56,184 nt of DNA from UBA1757 sp045627385 (GTDB lineage Bacteria; Bacteroidota; Bacteroidia; Bacteroidales; UBA1402): assembly GCA_045627385.1 (NCBI GenBank), contig JAZQNO010000030.1, positions 1 to 56,184 on the forward strand, read 5' to 3'. Positions 47,501-55,694 of the stretch are shown here, in pieces. The notes under the pieces are model-generated. The model searched no databases. It was not told where the DNA came from and saw only the letters and a program-made list of their open reading frames with translations. The translations under genes and the position numbers were made by a program. The stretch's first letter is position 1. Every line of letters starts with the position of its first letter.

Positions 47501-50058
47501 AAACGAAACTTTGTTCCAACCAGCCCCAATGGTCGACTTTCAATGTCGAATCTTCACTGCCTGCCGGTCTTGAAAAGATGCAGGAAATCGCTTACAACTA
47601 TTGGTGGAGCTGGAATTACGATGTCGTGTATCTGTTCCGCGGCATCGATGAAAAATTGTGGTATGAAAGCGGAGCCAATCCCGTTCTTTTCATAGAAAAG
47701 CTGTCGTATGCCCAGCTTCAGGCAATCGCCGAAGATGAGGCATTCATGAAGAAGCTCAACGAAATCTATGTGCGTTTCCGCGCCTATATGGACGAGCCTC
47801 ACCGCACCGACAAGCCTTCCATTGCCTATTTCAGCATGGAATACGGTGTGTCCGAAGTGCTGAAAATCTATTCGGGCGGTCTGGGTATCCTGGCCGGCGA
47901 CTATATCAAGGAGGCCTCCGACTGCAACATCGATCTCACTGCCGTCGGTTTCCTCTATCGTCAGGGCTATTTCACTCAGGGCCTGTCGATGGACGGTCAG
48001 CAGATTGCCATCTACGAAAACCAGAACTTCAACAAACTGCCGCTGCGTCAGCTGAAGAACGCCGACGGAACGCCCTTTACCTTTGAAGTTGAGTTTCCCG
48101 GCTACATGGTCCATTGCTATGTCTGGCTGGCTCAGGTGGGCCGCACCCAATTGTATCTGATGGATGCCGACCATCCGCTCAACAGCGAGTACGACAAGCA
48201 GATCACCTATCAGCTTTACGGCGGCGACTGGGAAAACCGTATGAAACAGGAATATCTCCTGGGCATCGGCGGCATCCAACTGCTCAAACGTCTGGGCATC
48301 AAGAAGGACGTCTATCATGCCAACGAGGGCCATGCCGCTCTGCTCACCATCCAGCGTATGGTCGACCTCATCCGGGACGAACATCTCACCTTCAATCAGG
48401 CGCTTGAGGTGGTTCGCGCTTCATCGCTCTATACCTGCCACACCCCGGTTCCCGCCGGTCACGACAAGTTCGACGAAGGTCTGTTCAGCAAATATATGGG
48501 CTCGTTCCCCGGCAAGTTGGGCATCTCCTGGGACGAACTGATGGACATGGGCCGCGAAAATCCCGGCGACCACAACGAAAAGTTCAGCATGAGCGTCGTC
48601 GCCTGCAACACCTGTCAGGAAGTCAACGGTGTCAGCTGGCTGCACGGCGAGGTTTCCAAGAAAATGTTCGCTCCCATCTGGAAAGGCTATTTCCCCAGCG
48701 AAAACCATGTGGGTTATGTGACCAACGGCGTGCACATGCCTTCTTGGGCTGCCTCCGAATGGCGCGAACTCTACGACCGCAATTTCGGTAAAGATTGGAT
48801 GAAAGACCAGTCCAACCTGAATATCTGGAACAAAATCTATCAGGTGTCCGACGATGAAATCTGGGCCACCCGTCAGGCACGCAAGAAGAAACTCATCGAA
48901 TACATCAAGGCTGTTTACCGTTCGAGCTGGCTGAAGAACCAGAACGATCCTTCCCGCACGATGTCGGTATTGGAAAAAATCAATCCCGATGCTCTGATGA
49001 TTGGTTTCGGCCGCCGTTTCGCCACCTACAAGCGCGCCCATCTGCTCTTCACCGACCTGGAGCGTCTGTCGCGCATCATCAACAATCCTGAACGTCCTGT
49101 CCAGTTTGTATTCACCGGCAAGGCCCATCCTGCCGACGGTGGCGGTCAGGGACTGATTCGCCGCATTGTGGAAATTTCCCGCATGCCCGAATTCCAGGGT
49201 AAGGTAATCTTTCTGGAGAACTACGATATCGGTCTGGCCAAGCGTCTCATTTCGGGTGTGGATATCTGGCTCAACACGCCGACCCGTCCTCTCGAAGCGT
49301 CCGGCACCTCAGGCCAGAAAGCCGAAATGAACGGTGTGCTCAACTTCTCCGTCCTCGACGGCTGGTGGCTGGAAGGCTACAAGCCGCAGGCCGGTTGGGC
49401 GCTGACCGAAAAGCGTACCTATCAGAACCAGGAATATCAGGACCAGTTGGATGCTGCCACCATCTATTCGATGTTGGAGCACGAAATCATACCCCTTTAT
49501 TATACGAAGAACGAGAAGGGTTATTCGACCGAATGGGTCAAGTATATCAAGAACTCCATCGCTCAGATTGCTCCTGTATTCACCACCAAGCGTATGCTCG
49601 ACGACTATCTGGAGCGTTTCTACTGCCCGCTGGCCAAGCGCTCGGCCCACATCTGCGCCGACAACTATGCCAAGGTGCGTGAAATCGTCGCCTGGAAGGA
49701 AAAGATGTCTATGGCATGGGATCTGATTCAGGTGGAAAATGTCGAAGTTCCCGAAACTATGCTCAATGGTTCTCATGCAGGAGACAACTGCCAAATTGCC
49801 GTTACCTTGAATTCGGCACCGGCCGGAATTCAGTCGGGCATCGGTGTGGAAATGGTCATCGAAGACACCGATTTCGAAGGTCAGTCTCACTACAGCAGTA
49901 TCGAACTCAATCAGGTCGACAGCGAACCCGGCAAGATGCGTTTCGAACTGAACTACCGTCTGAAGAAATCGGGCACCTACCGCTATTCGTTCCGCATGTT
50001 CCCGAAGAATGCAGACCTGCCTCACCGTATGGATTTCTGCTATGTCCGCTGGTTCTGA
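47497..50058 (+). CDS. glgP: Alpha-glucan (glycogen) phosphorylase, short type
   Basis: An 853-residue GT35 enzyme that releases glucose 1-phosphate from glycogen. It has the N-terminal domain of the short-type phosphorylases (NYWWSWNYDVVYLFRGID), SMEYGVSEVLKIYSGGLG, a middle catalytic part with GFGRRFATYKRAHL, and the PLP/phosphate region PTRPLEASGTSGQKAEMNG. The last 100 residues form an extra beta-rich domain ending RMDFCYVRWF. It overlaps the GT3 stop (ATGA), so the pair forms a glycogen turnover operon. The YciO-type gene follows after 12 bases. Confidence 0.95.
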   Translation: MKTKLCSNQPQWSTFNVESSLPAGLEKMQEIAYNYWWSWNYDVVYLFRGIDEKLWYESGANPVLFIEKLSYAQLQAIAEDEAFMKKLNEIYVRFRAYMDEPHRTDKPSIAYFSMEYGVSEVLKIYSGGLGILAGDYIKEASDCNIDLTAVGFLYRQGYFTQGLSMDGQQIAIYENQNFNKLPLRQLKNADGTPFTFEVEFPGYMVHCYVWLAQVGRTQLYLMDADHPLNSEYDKQITYQLYGGDWENRMKQEYLLGIGGIQLLKRLGIKKDVYHANEGHAALLTIQRMVDLIRDEHLTFNQALEVVRASSLYTCHTPVPAGHDKFDEGLFSKYMGSFPGKLGISWDELMDMGRENPGDHNEKFSMSVVACNTCQEVNGVSWLHGEVSKKMFAPIWKGYFPSENHVGYVTNGVHMPSWAASEWRELYDRNFGKDWMKDQSNLNIWNKIYQVSDDEIWATRQARKKKLIEYIKAVYRSSWLKNQNDPSRTMSVLEKINPDALMIGFGRRFATYKRAHLLFTDLERLSRIINNPERPVQFVFTGKAHPADGGGQGLIRRIVEISRMPEFQGKVIFLENYDIGLAKRLISGVDIWLNTPTRPLEASGTSGQKAEMNGVLNFSVLDGWWLEGYKPQAGWALTEKRTYQNQEYQDQLDAATIYSMLEHEIIPLYYTKNEKGYSTEWVKYIKNSIAQIAPVFTTKRMLDDYLERFYCPLAKRSAHICADNYAKVREIVAWKEKMSMAWDLIQVENVEVPETMLNGSHAGDNCQIAVTLNSAPAGIQSGIGVEMVIEDTDFEGQSHYSSIELNQVDSEPGKMRFELNYRLKKSGTYRYSFRMFPKNADLPHRMDFCYVRWF

Positions 50059-50070
50059 AAACAGATTCTC

Positions 50071-50739
50071 ATGCTGGTAAAACTTTTCGACAAAAACCCT
50101 GACAGCCGCACCGTGCAGCGCATTGTCAAAGTCTTGCGTGACGGAGGTATCATCATTTATCCGACGGATACGATATATGCCATCGGATGCGACATCTTTC
50201 AGGCCAGAGCCGTCGAGAAGATTTGCCAGATTAAGGGAGTCTCACCGCAGAAATCGACCTTGTCGATGATTTGCAGCAACTTGAGCCATATCAGCGAATA
50301 TGCCCGCATCAGCAACACGGTATTCAAGTTGCTCAAGCACAACACGCCCGGTCCTTTCACTTTTATCCTCAACGGAAGCAACAGCCTGCCCAAACTTTTC
50401 AAACAGCGTAAGACGGTGGGCGTGCGCGTCCCCGACAGAGGGCTGGTACAGGCCATTGTCGAAGAGTTGGGCAATCCTCTGTTGAGCGCTTCACTCAAAG
50501 ACTATGAGGGTTGGGGCACTTTGGTGGAAGACTCCGAAAAGCAGCAAGTGAACTTTTCCGACGACAATTCTTCGGTCGAATATACGACCGATCCCGAATT
50601 GATCGAAGAACGCTACGGCCGACTGGTCGACCTGGTCATCGACGGCGGAATAGGGGGGACCGAACCTTCGACTGTGGTTGACTGCACAGACGACGAACCG
50701 GTGGTAGTGCGTCAGGGAGCCGGCTGCCTGCAATTCTAA
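50071..50739 (+). CDS. Sua5/YciO/YrdC family protein
   Basis: A 222-residue protein with the YrdC double-stranded-RNA-binding fold. GGIIIYPTDTIYAIGCD, KSTLSMICSNLSHISEYA and a TPGPFTFIL motif are family marks, as is VGVRVPD. YrdC/Sua5 enzymes make threonylcarbamoyl-AMP for tRNA t6A; this sequence is nearer the YciO branch, whose activity is less certain. It is last of the glycogen operon by spacing (12 bases), although the function does not match. Confidence 0.88.
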   Translation: MLVKLFDKNPDSRTVQRIVKVLRDGGIIIYPTDTIYAIGCDIFQARAVEKICQIKGVSPQKSTLSMICSNLSHISEYARISNTVFKLLKHNTPGPFTFILNGSNSLPKLFKQRKTVGVRVPDRGLVQAIVEELGNPLLSASLKDYEGWGTLVEDSEKQQVNFSDDNSSVEYTTDPELIEERYGRLVDLVIDGGIGGTEPSTVVDCTDDEPVVVRQGAGCLQF

Positions 50740-50785
50740 GACGCTGGCCGAGGCGAGCGGTTTTGCCTTCGGTTTTTCCGATAAA

Positions 50786-50820
50786 AAAAGAGTGGCTGAA
50801 AATTCAGTCACTCTTTTATT
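50786..50820. terminator. Bidirectional terminator after YciO gene and rpsA
   Basis: A 15-bp stem (50786-50800 with 50803-50817, one wobble pair), flanked by A-run and T-run, between two convergent genes. Confidence 0.9.
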
Positions 50821-50838
50821 ATAAAGGTGTCTTGCCGA

Positions 50839-52803
50839 TTATTCAGCGGCAGCTTCGCCTTCGCCTTCAGCGGCTTTCTTCTTGGAAGCGGTCTTCTTGG
50901 CCTTGGGGGCTGCTGCGGGAACTTCTTCCTCTTCGAACTGCTTCTTCAGAGCGGCCAGAACGTCGATGTCACCGAGAGTGGTCTTTTCAACCTTGGCGGA
51001 AACTTCCTGAGCGGCCTTCTCTTCAGCCTTCTTCTCGCTGGCTACCTTCTTGGCGGCTGCGCGGGCTTCCTTCTTGGCTTCATCTTCGAAAATGCGGCTG
51101 TGGCTGAGGATGATGCGGCGGGCGTTCTTGTTGAACTCAATCACCTTGAACTGAAGAGTCTCACCGGCCTGAGCCTGGCTTCCGTCTTCCTTGACAAGAT
51201 GCTTGGGAGTGGCGAAACCTTCGATGCCGTAGGGCAGAGCGATAACGGCACCCTTGTCGACGATTTCAGTGATCTTGCCTTCGTGGATGCTGTCAACGGT
51301 GAAGATGGTTTCGAAGTTGTCCCAAGGATTCTCCTCGAGCTGCTTGTGGCCCAAGCTCAGACGACGGTTCTCCTTGTCGATTTCCAGAACGACGACCTCG
51401 ATTTCAGCACCAATCTGAGTGAACTCAGCCGGATGTTTGATCTTCTTGGTCCAGCTCAGGTCACTGATGTGGATCAGACCGTCGATGCCTTCTTCGATTT
51501 CTACGAATACGCCGAAGTTGGTGAAGTAGCGGACCTTGGCGGTATGCTTGCTGCCGACGGCATATTTGGTTTCGATGTTTTCCCAAGGATCGGCCTTAAG
51601 CTGCTTGATGCCCAGGGAGATCTTGCGTTCTTCGCGGCTGAGGGCCAGAATGACGGCTTCGACTTCGTCGCCGACTTTCAGGAAGTCCTGAGCGCTGCGC
51701 AGGTGCTGGCTCCAGCTCATTTCCGAAACGTGGATCAGACCTTCGATGCCGGGGGCGATTTCCACGAATGCGCCATAGTCGACCATGACGACAACCTTAC
51801 CCTTGACCGTGTCGCCAACCTTCAGATCGGGATCGAGAGCATCCCAAGGCTGAGGAGTGAGCTGTTTCATACCCAGAGCGATACGCTTGCGCTCTTCGTC
51901 GAAGTTCATGATGACGACCTTGACCTTGTCTTCAACGTTGACAAAGTCGTGAGGATCGTTGACGCGACCCCAGCTCAGATCGGTGATGTGGATCAGACCG
52001 TCCACACCGCCCAGGTCGACGAATACACCGTAGTTGGTGATGTTCTTGACAGTACCTTCGAGAACCTGACCGGGTTCGAGCTTGGAGATGATTTCTTTCT
52101 TCTGCTGTTCCATTTCGGCTTCGATGAGAGCCTTGTGCGAAACAACCACATTCTTGAATTCCTGGTTGATTTTGATAACCTTGAATTCCATAGTCTTGCC
52201 GACGAATACATCGTAGTCGCGGATAGACTTCACGTCAATCTGAGAACCGGGCAGGAAGGCTTCGATGCCGAATACGTCGACAATCATACCGCCTTTCGTA
52301 CGGCACTTGACATAACCTTTGACGATTTCTCCACTCTCGAGAGCGGCGTTGACATTTTCCCAACTGCGGCTGGTGCGGGCTTTCTTGTGAGAGAGAATCA
52401 GCTGACCTTTCTTGTCTTCCTGAGATTCTACATACACTTCAACCTGATCGCCGATTTTGAGGTCGGGATTGTAGCGGAATTCGTTCAGAGAAACGATACC
52501 GTCCGATTTGAAACCGATGTTGACAACGACTTCGCGTTTGTTCATCGAGATGACCGTACCCATGATGACTTCCTTTTCCTTGACGGCGTTGAGGGTCTCA
52601 TCGTAAGTCTTGGTCAGTTCTTCTTTGGCAGCGGTGCCGACGATGCTGCCTTTTTCGAAAGCTTCCCAGTCGAAATTCTGGTCGGGTTCGAGTGCTGCTT
52701 TGGCTGCCGGAGCGGCGTTTTCGGCTTTAGCCTCGGGAGCGGCTACCACTTCAGGAGCTGCAACTGCTTCTTCCTGCATGGGAGCATTGATTTCTTCGTT
52801 CAT
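50839..52803 (-). CDS. rpsA: 30S ribosomal protein S1
   Basis: A 654-residue protein with six S1 OB-fold repeats between about residues 60 and 560, the best kept being the third to fifth (VLEGTVKNITNYGVFVDLGGVDGLIHITDLSW and its repeats). Both ends are low-complexity: an acidic Ala/Glu N-terminus and an Ala/Lys/Glu C-terminal tail of about 90 residues with KAKKTASKKKA. S1 brings mRNA to the 30S subunit; in Bacteroidota it is thought to compensate for the lack of Shine-Dalgarno pairing. Start 52803 (MNEEINAPMQ) is preferred to the hydrophobic upstream codons. Confidence 0.96.
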   Translation of the reverse strand: MNEEINAPMQEEAVAAPEVVAAPEAKAENAAPAAKAALEPDQNFDWEAFEKGSIVGTAAKEELTKTYDETLNAVKEKEVIMGTVISMNKREVVVNIGFKSDGIVSLNEFRYNPDLKIGDQVEVYVESQEDKKGQLILSHKKARTSRSWENVNAALESGEIVKGYVKCRTKGGMIVDVFGIEAFLPGSQIDVKSIRDYDVFVGKTMEFKVIKINQEFKNVVVSHKALIEAEMEQQKKEIISKLEPGQVLEGTVKNITNYGVFVDLGGVDGLIHITDLSWGRVNDPHDFVNVEDKVKVVIMNFDEERKRIALGMKQLTPQPWDALDPDLKVGDTVKGKVVVMVDYGAFVEIAPGIEGLIHVSEMSWSQHLRSAQDFLKVGDEVEAVILALSREERKISLGIKQLKADPWENIETKYAVGSKHTAKVRYFTNFGVFVEIEEGIDGLIHISDLSWTKKIKHPAEFTQIGAEIEVVVLEIDKENRRLSLGHKQLEENPWDNFETIFTVDSIHEGKITEIVDKGAVIALPYGIEGFATPKHLVKEDGSQAQAGETLQFKVIEFNKNARRIILSHSRIFEDEAKKEARAAAKKVASEKKAEEKAAQEVSAKVEKTTLGDIDVLAALKKQFEEEEVPAAAPKAKKTASKKKAAEGEGEAAAE

Positions 52804-52870
52804 AAATAGAGTGAACAATAAAGGGTTAAACAAAAATTTTATCGTGCCTTCGCATGTGCGAAAAAGCGCG

Positions 52871-52878
52871 CAAAGATA
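52871..52878 (-). promoter_or_regulatory. -7 box of rpsA
   Basis: TATCTTTG on the minus strand, 67 bases before the ATG. The leader contains a small hairpin (CGCA/TGCG). No clear -33 TTTG. Confidence 0.55.
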
Positions 52879-52931
52879 ATGAAAATTTGGAGATTGCGTA
52901 CACGTGCGTGAAAATTAATTATGTGCCGAGG

Positions 52932-53015
52932 GTCCTGACGGACGCAGAAGATAGGCTGCGGCTCGGAAAAACAAAGCCTCCGCTTTGTTTTTCGCTCGCC
53001 TTGCTCTATCTTTGT
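52932..53015 (+). repeat. Dispersed terminator-promoter repeat, copy B
   Basis: About 84 bp matching copy A. The terminator stem is 11 bp (52967-52977 with 52982-52992), with the pair next to the loop changed but pairing kept. The promoter has TTTG at 52984-52987 inside the 3' arm, 19 bp, TATCTTTG at 53007-53014. It stands 19 bases before the unknown acidic gene. Confidence 0.85.
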
Positions 53016-53034
53016 CCAATTCAAAAGTAAAAAT

Positions 53035-53490
53035 ATGAACATCGACAATTTTCAGGCATTTCTGGAGCATGTGATTCGCAAGGCGCTGGCTGTACAGCGT
53101 GAAAAGTTCGCCGGCGACAGCATCACTGATCTCTTTCTGCAGCCCAATCCCGAGGAGGCACAGTTTGTCGTCCTCAATGACGAACGCGAGATTCTCAACA
53201 AAGTGACCGTCGAAGAGTGGGGTGGAGAAGGTATCGTCGAAGAAGAGGAAATCCGGCAGGTGACTTCCATCCTCAAAGACATCGTCTCCAAACTGGCACA
53301 GGAAGGCGCGTTCGAAAGTCTCAATCTGCAGAAACCCTTTTCCGTGGTGATGGTCAATGACGATTTCGAATCCGTTGCCGATTTGTATTACCTTGACGAT
53401 GAAGATGTTGTCAGCCTCGATGAAGATCTTGTGAAAAAAGTTGACGAAGAACTCGGCGAATTTTTCAAAAAGCTGATGGCAGATTTTTGA
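53035..53490 (+). CDS. Acidic protein of unknown function
   Basis: A 151-residue soluble, strongly acidic protein with no signal peptide or membrane segment. Not recognised as any family. The first 75 residues look alpha/beta (FLEHVIRKALAVQREKF, then AQFVVLNDEREILNKV). A middle part is Glu-rich, and the C-terminal 40 residues are Asp/Glu-rich helices ending EELGEFFKKLMADF. It has its own full promoter inside repeat copy B and lies between rpsA and tRNA-Thr. Codon use resembles its neighbours. Confidence 0.8.
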   Translation: MNIDNFQAFLEHVIRKALAVQREKFAGDSITDLFLQPNPEEAQFVVLNDEREILNKVTVEEWGGEGIVEEEEIRQVTSILKDIVSKLAQEGAFESLNLQKPFSVVMVNDDFESVADLYYLDDEDVVSLDEDLVKKVDEELGEFFKKLMADF

Positions 53491-53498
53491 GCCTGATA

Positions 53499-53529
53499 TT
53501 TGCCATTTTTTCAAAATGATGTACTTTTG
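53499..53529 (+). promoter_or_regulatory. Promoter of tRNA-Thr
   Basis: TTTG (53499-53502), 19 bp, TACTTTTG (53522-53529), 16 bases before the mature tRNA. Confidence 0.85.
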
Positions 53530-53545
53530 CGGCCGAATTTGAGTT

Positions 53546-53618
<73 letters not shown>

Positions 53619-53645
53619 CAAGAGGCAACGGGCCTTCTGAGATAC

Positions 53646-53673
53646 GCTCCACAGGAACTGTGGGGCTTTTTTT
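53646..53673 (+). terminator. Terminator of tRNA-Thr
   Basis: A 9-bp stem (53646-53654 with 53658-53666, one wobble pair), GAA loop, then a run of seven T. Confidence 0.85.
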
Positions 53674-53717
53674 AATGTGTCCGCCAAAGGCCTTGTTATA
53701 TTAGATTTTTTTTGTGC

Positions 53718-53725
53718 TATATTTG
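53718..53725 (+). promoter_or_regulatory. -7 box of the polysaccharide operon
   Basis: TATATTTG, 32 bases before ATG 53757, with TTG at 53693-53695 as a possible -33 element (22-bp spacer). Confidence 0.5.
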
Positions 53726-53756
53726 CAAATTCATCTTTTGCAATCTGAAAACGACA

Positions 53757-55694
53757 ATGGGTTTTTCGAATCAACTTCTCAAACGCTTTTCCTTCAACAG
53801 ATACCTGAGCACCTGGCTGGTTGCAGTGATCGATGTGCTGATGTCGACTCTGGCAACCTTCTTCACTATTCTGATCGTCAATCATCAGTGCGAGCGCCAT
53901 ATTTCGGCCGAGAGCATGACGTTTTACTGCCTGCTGTCGCTCGTGGCGAGTGCGATGGCTTTCTATATGTTCAAGACCTACCGCAACATCATCCGTTATT
54001 CCCGCCTGAGGGATGTGATGTTTTTCGGCTTGGCTTCTGTCGTCAAGGATGTGCTGGTAGTCGTTGGATTGTGTCTGAGCGCGCTGCAGAATGACCCGCT
54101 CAGATACCAGTTGGATCTCGTCTTTATGACAGCCTTTATGGACACCATCATCACCTTCACCGTGCTGGTCGGTGTCCGCTCCGTCATGGTATTCGTCTAC
54201 GAGCATGCTTTGGGAACCACTTCTGCGGATACGTCTTATTCGAATCCCGCAGAAAATCTGCTCATTTACGGTGTGGCCGAAGATTCCGTATCGCTCAACG
54301 CCCGTTTGAGAAGCTATTCCAAATACAATGTCTGCGGTTTCTGTTCGTCCGACGAGGGGCAGAAAGGTCTGCGCATCGAAAACATGAACGTTTATCAGAT
54401 TGCAGACCAGGAATCCTTCCTGCGCGTGGTCAGGGCACGACACATCAAAGCCATACTCTTCCCCAACACTTCCAGCATACACGCCGAATCTGACCGTCTC
54501 ATCGCTTTCTGCGAGCGTCAGAAACTGCAGGTGCTGTTGGCTCCTCCCGTGGACAATCTCGACAACCGTTCCACTTTCCACGTCAGAGAAGTCGAAGTGG
54601 AGGACCTGCTCGACCGTCCCGAAATCATTATCGACATGGAGGAGGTCAAGTCCATGCTCCGGAACAAGACGATTCTGGTGACGGGCGCCGCCGGCAGCAT
54701 TGGCAGTGAAATCTGCCGACAGCTGGTCAAAGTGGGCGCTTCCAGCATCATTCTTTTCGATTCGGCCGAAACGCCGATGCACAATCTGCGTCTGGAAATG
54801 GAGGACCGTTTTCCGTATCAGCGTTTCACACCCATCATCGGCGATGTCCGAAGCGAGGACCGTCTGGCCATGGTGTTCGAAAAATACCGTCCGCAGGTGG
54901 TTTTCCATGCGGCGGCATACAAGCACGTTCCGCTTATGGAGGAGAATCCCTGCGAGGCCATCATGGTCAACGTCATGGGTACCCGCAACGTGGCCGATGC
55001 CTGCGTGAAATACGGCATCGAGAAGATGATTATGATATCGACCGACAAGGCGGTCAACCCGACCAACATCATGGGCACCAGCAAACGTATGGCCGAAATC
55101 TATGTCCAGAGTCTGGGAAAAGCTATTTCGCAGGGCCTTGTGAAGGGTAGCACCAAATTTGTCACGACTCGTTTCGGCAACGTTTTGGGCTCCAACGGAT
55201 CGGTTCTGCCCCGTTTCCGCGAGCAGATTGCCAACGGCGGTCCCGTGACTGTGACGCATCCCGAGATTATCCGTTTCTTCATGAGCATTCCGGAGGCCTG
55301 CCGTCTAGTGCTGGAAGCGGGAACGCTCGGACACGACAACGAAATTTTTGTCTTCGATATGGGTGCACCGGTGAAGATTGCCGACCTGGCCCGCCGCATG
55401 ATTTCGCTCTCCGGTCTGCAGGAGGGTGTCGACATCAAAATCGAATACACCGGACTCCGTCCCGGCGAAAAACTCTACGAAGAAGTGTTGAGCGACAAGG
55501 AGAACACCTTGCCGACCCTCAACCAAAAGATCAGAATCGCTCAGGCAAGGCAGTATGATTACCAGGATGTCTGTCAGGCTTTGGATCGGATTGTCAACTG
55601 TGCCCGCAAGGTGGAGATTCCCGAGATGGTCCATCTGGTGCGCGACCTGGTCCCCGAGTATGTTTCCAAAAACTCCTGGCTGGCCAAAGTCTGA
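53757..55694 (+). CDS. Nucleoside-diphosphate sugar 4,6-dehydratase, WbpM/CapD type
   Basis: A 645-residue membrane-bound member of the long UDP-GlcNAc 4,6-dehydratase family. Four N-terminal helices (about 15-160) precede a CoA-binding-like linker and a C-terminal extended SDR domain (about 295-600). This shows TGAAGSIGSEICRQL for NAD(P), GDVRSEDRL and MISTDKAVNPTNIMGTSK, where Met replaces the usual Tyr to give the Ser-Met-Lys triad of WbpM. It makes 4-keto-6-deoxy sugars for O-antigen or capsule. The TGA overlaps the next ATG by one base, where an aminotransferase would use the keto-sugar. Confidence 0.92.
   Translation: MGFSNQLLKRFSFNRYLSTWLVAVIDVLMSTLATFFTILIVNHQCERHISAESMTFYCLLSLVASAMAFYMFKTYRNIIRYSRLRDVMFFGLASVVKDVLVVVGLCLSALQNDPLRYQLDLVFMTAFMDTIITFTVLVGVRSVMVFVYEHALGTTSADTSYSNPAENLLIYGVAEDSVSLNARLRSYSKYNVCGFCSSDEGQKGLRIENMNVYQIADQESFLRVVRARHIKAILFPNTSSIHAESDRLIAFCERQKLQVLLAPPVDNLDNRSTFHVREVEVEDLLDRPEIIIDMEEVKSMLRNKTILVTGAAGSIGSEICRQLVKVGASSIILFDSAETPMHNLRLEMEDRFPYQRFTPIIGDVRSEDRLAMVFEKYRPQVVFHAAAYKHVPLMEENPCEAIMVNVMGTRNVADACVKYGIEKMIMISTDKAVNPTNIMGTSKRMAEIYVQSLGKAISQGLVKGSTKFVTTRFGNVLGSNGSVLPRFREQIANGGPVTVTHPEIIRFFMSIPEACRLVLEAGTLGHDNEIFVFDMGAPVKIADLARRMISLSGLQEGVDIKIEYTGLRPGEKLYEEVLSDKENTLPTLNQKIRIAQARQYDYQDVCQALDRIVNCARKVEIPEMVHLVRDLVPEYVSKNSWLAKV

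Noticed and set aside
50827..52809. 660-codon plus-strand open frame opposite rpsA
   Set aside because: Exact mirror of the S1 gene; the repeated pattern in its translation is the S1 repeat read backwards.
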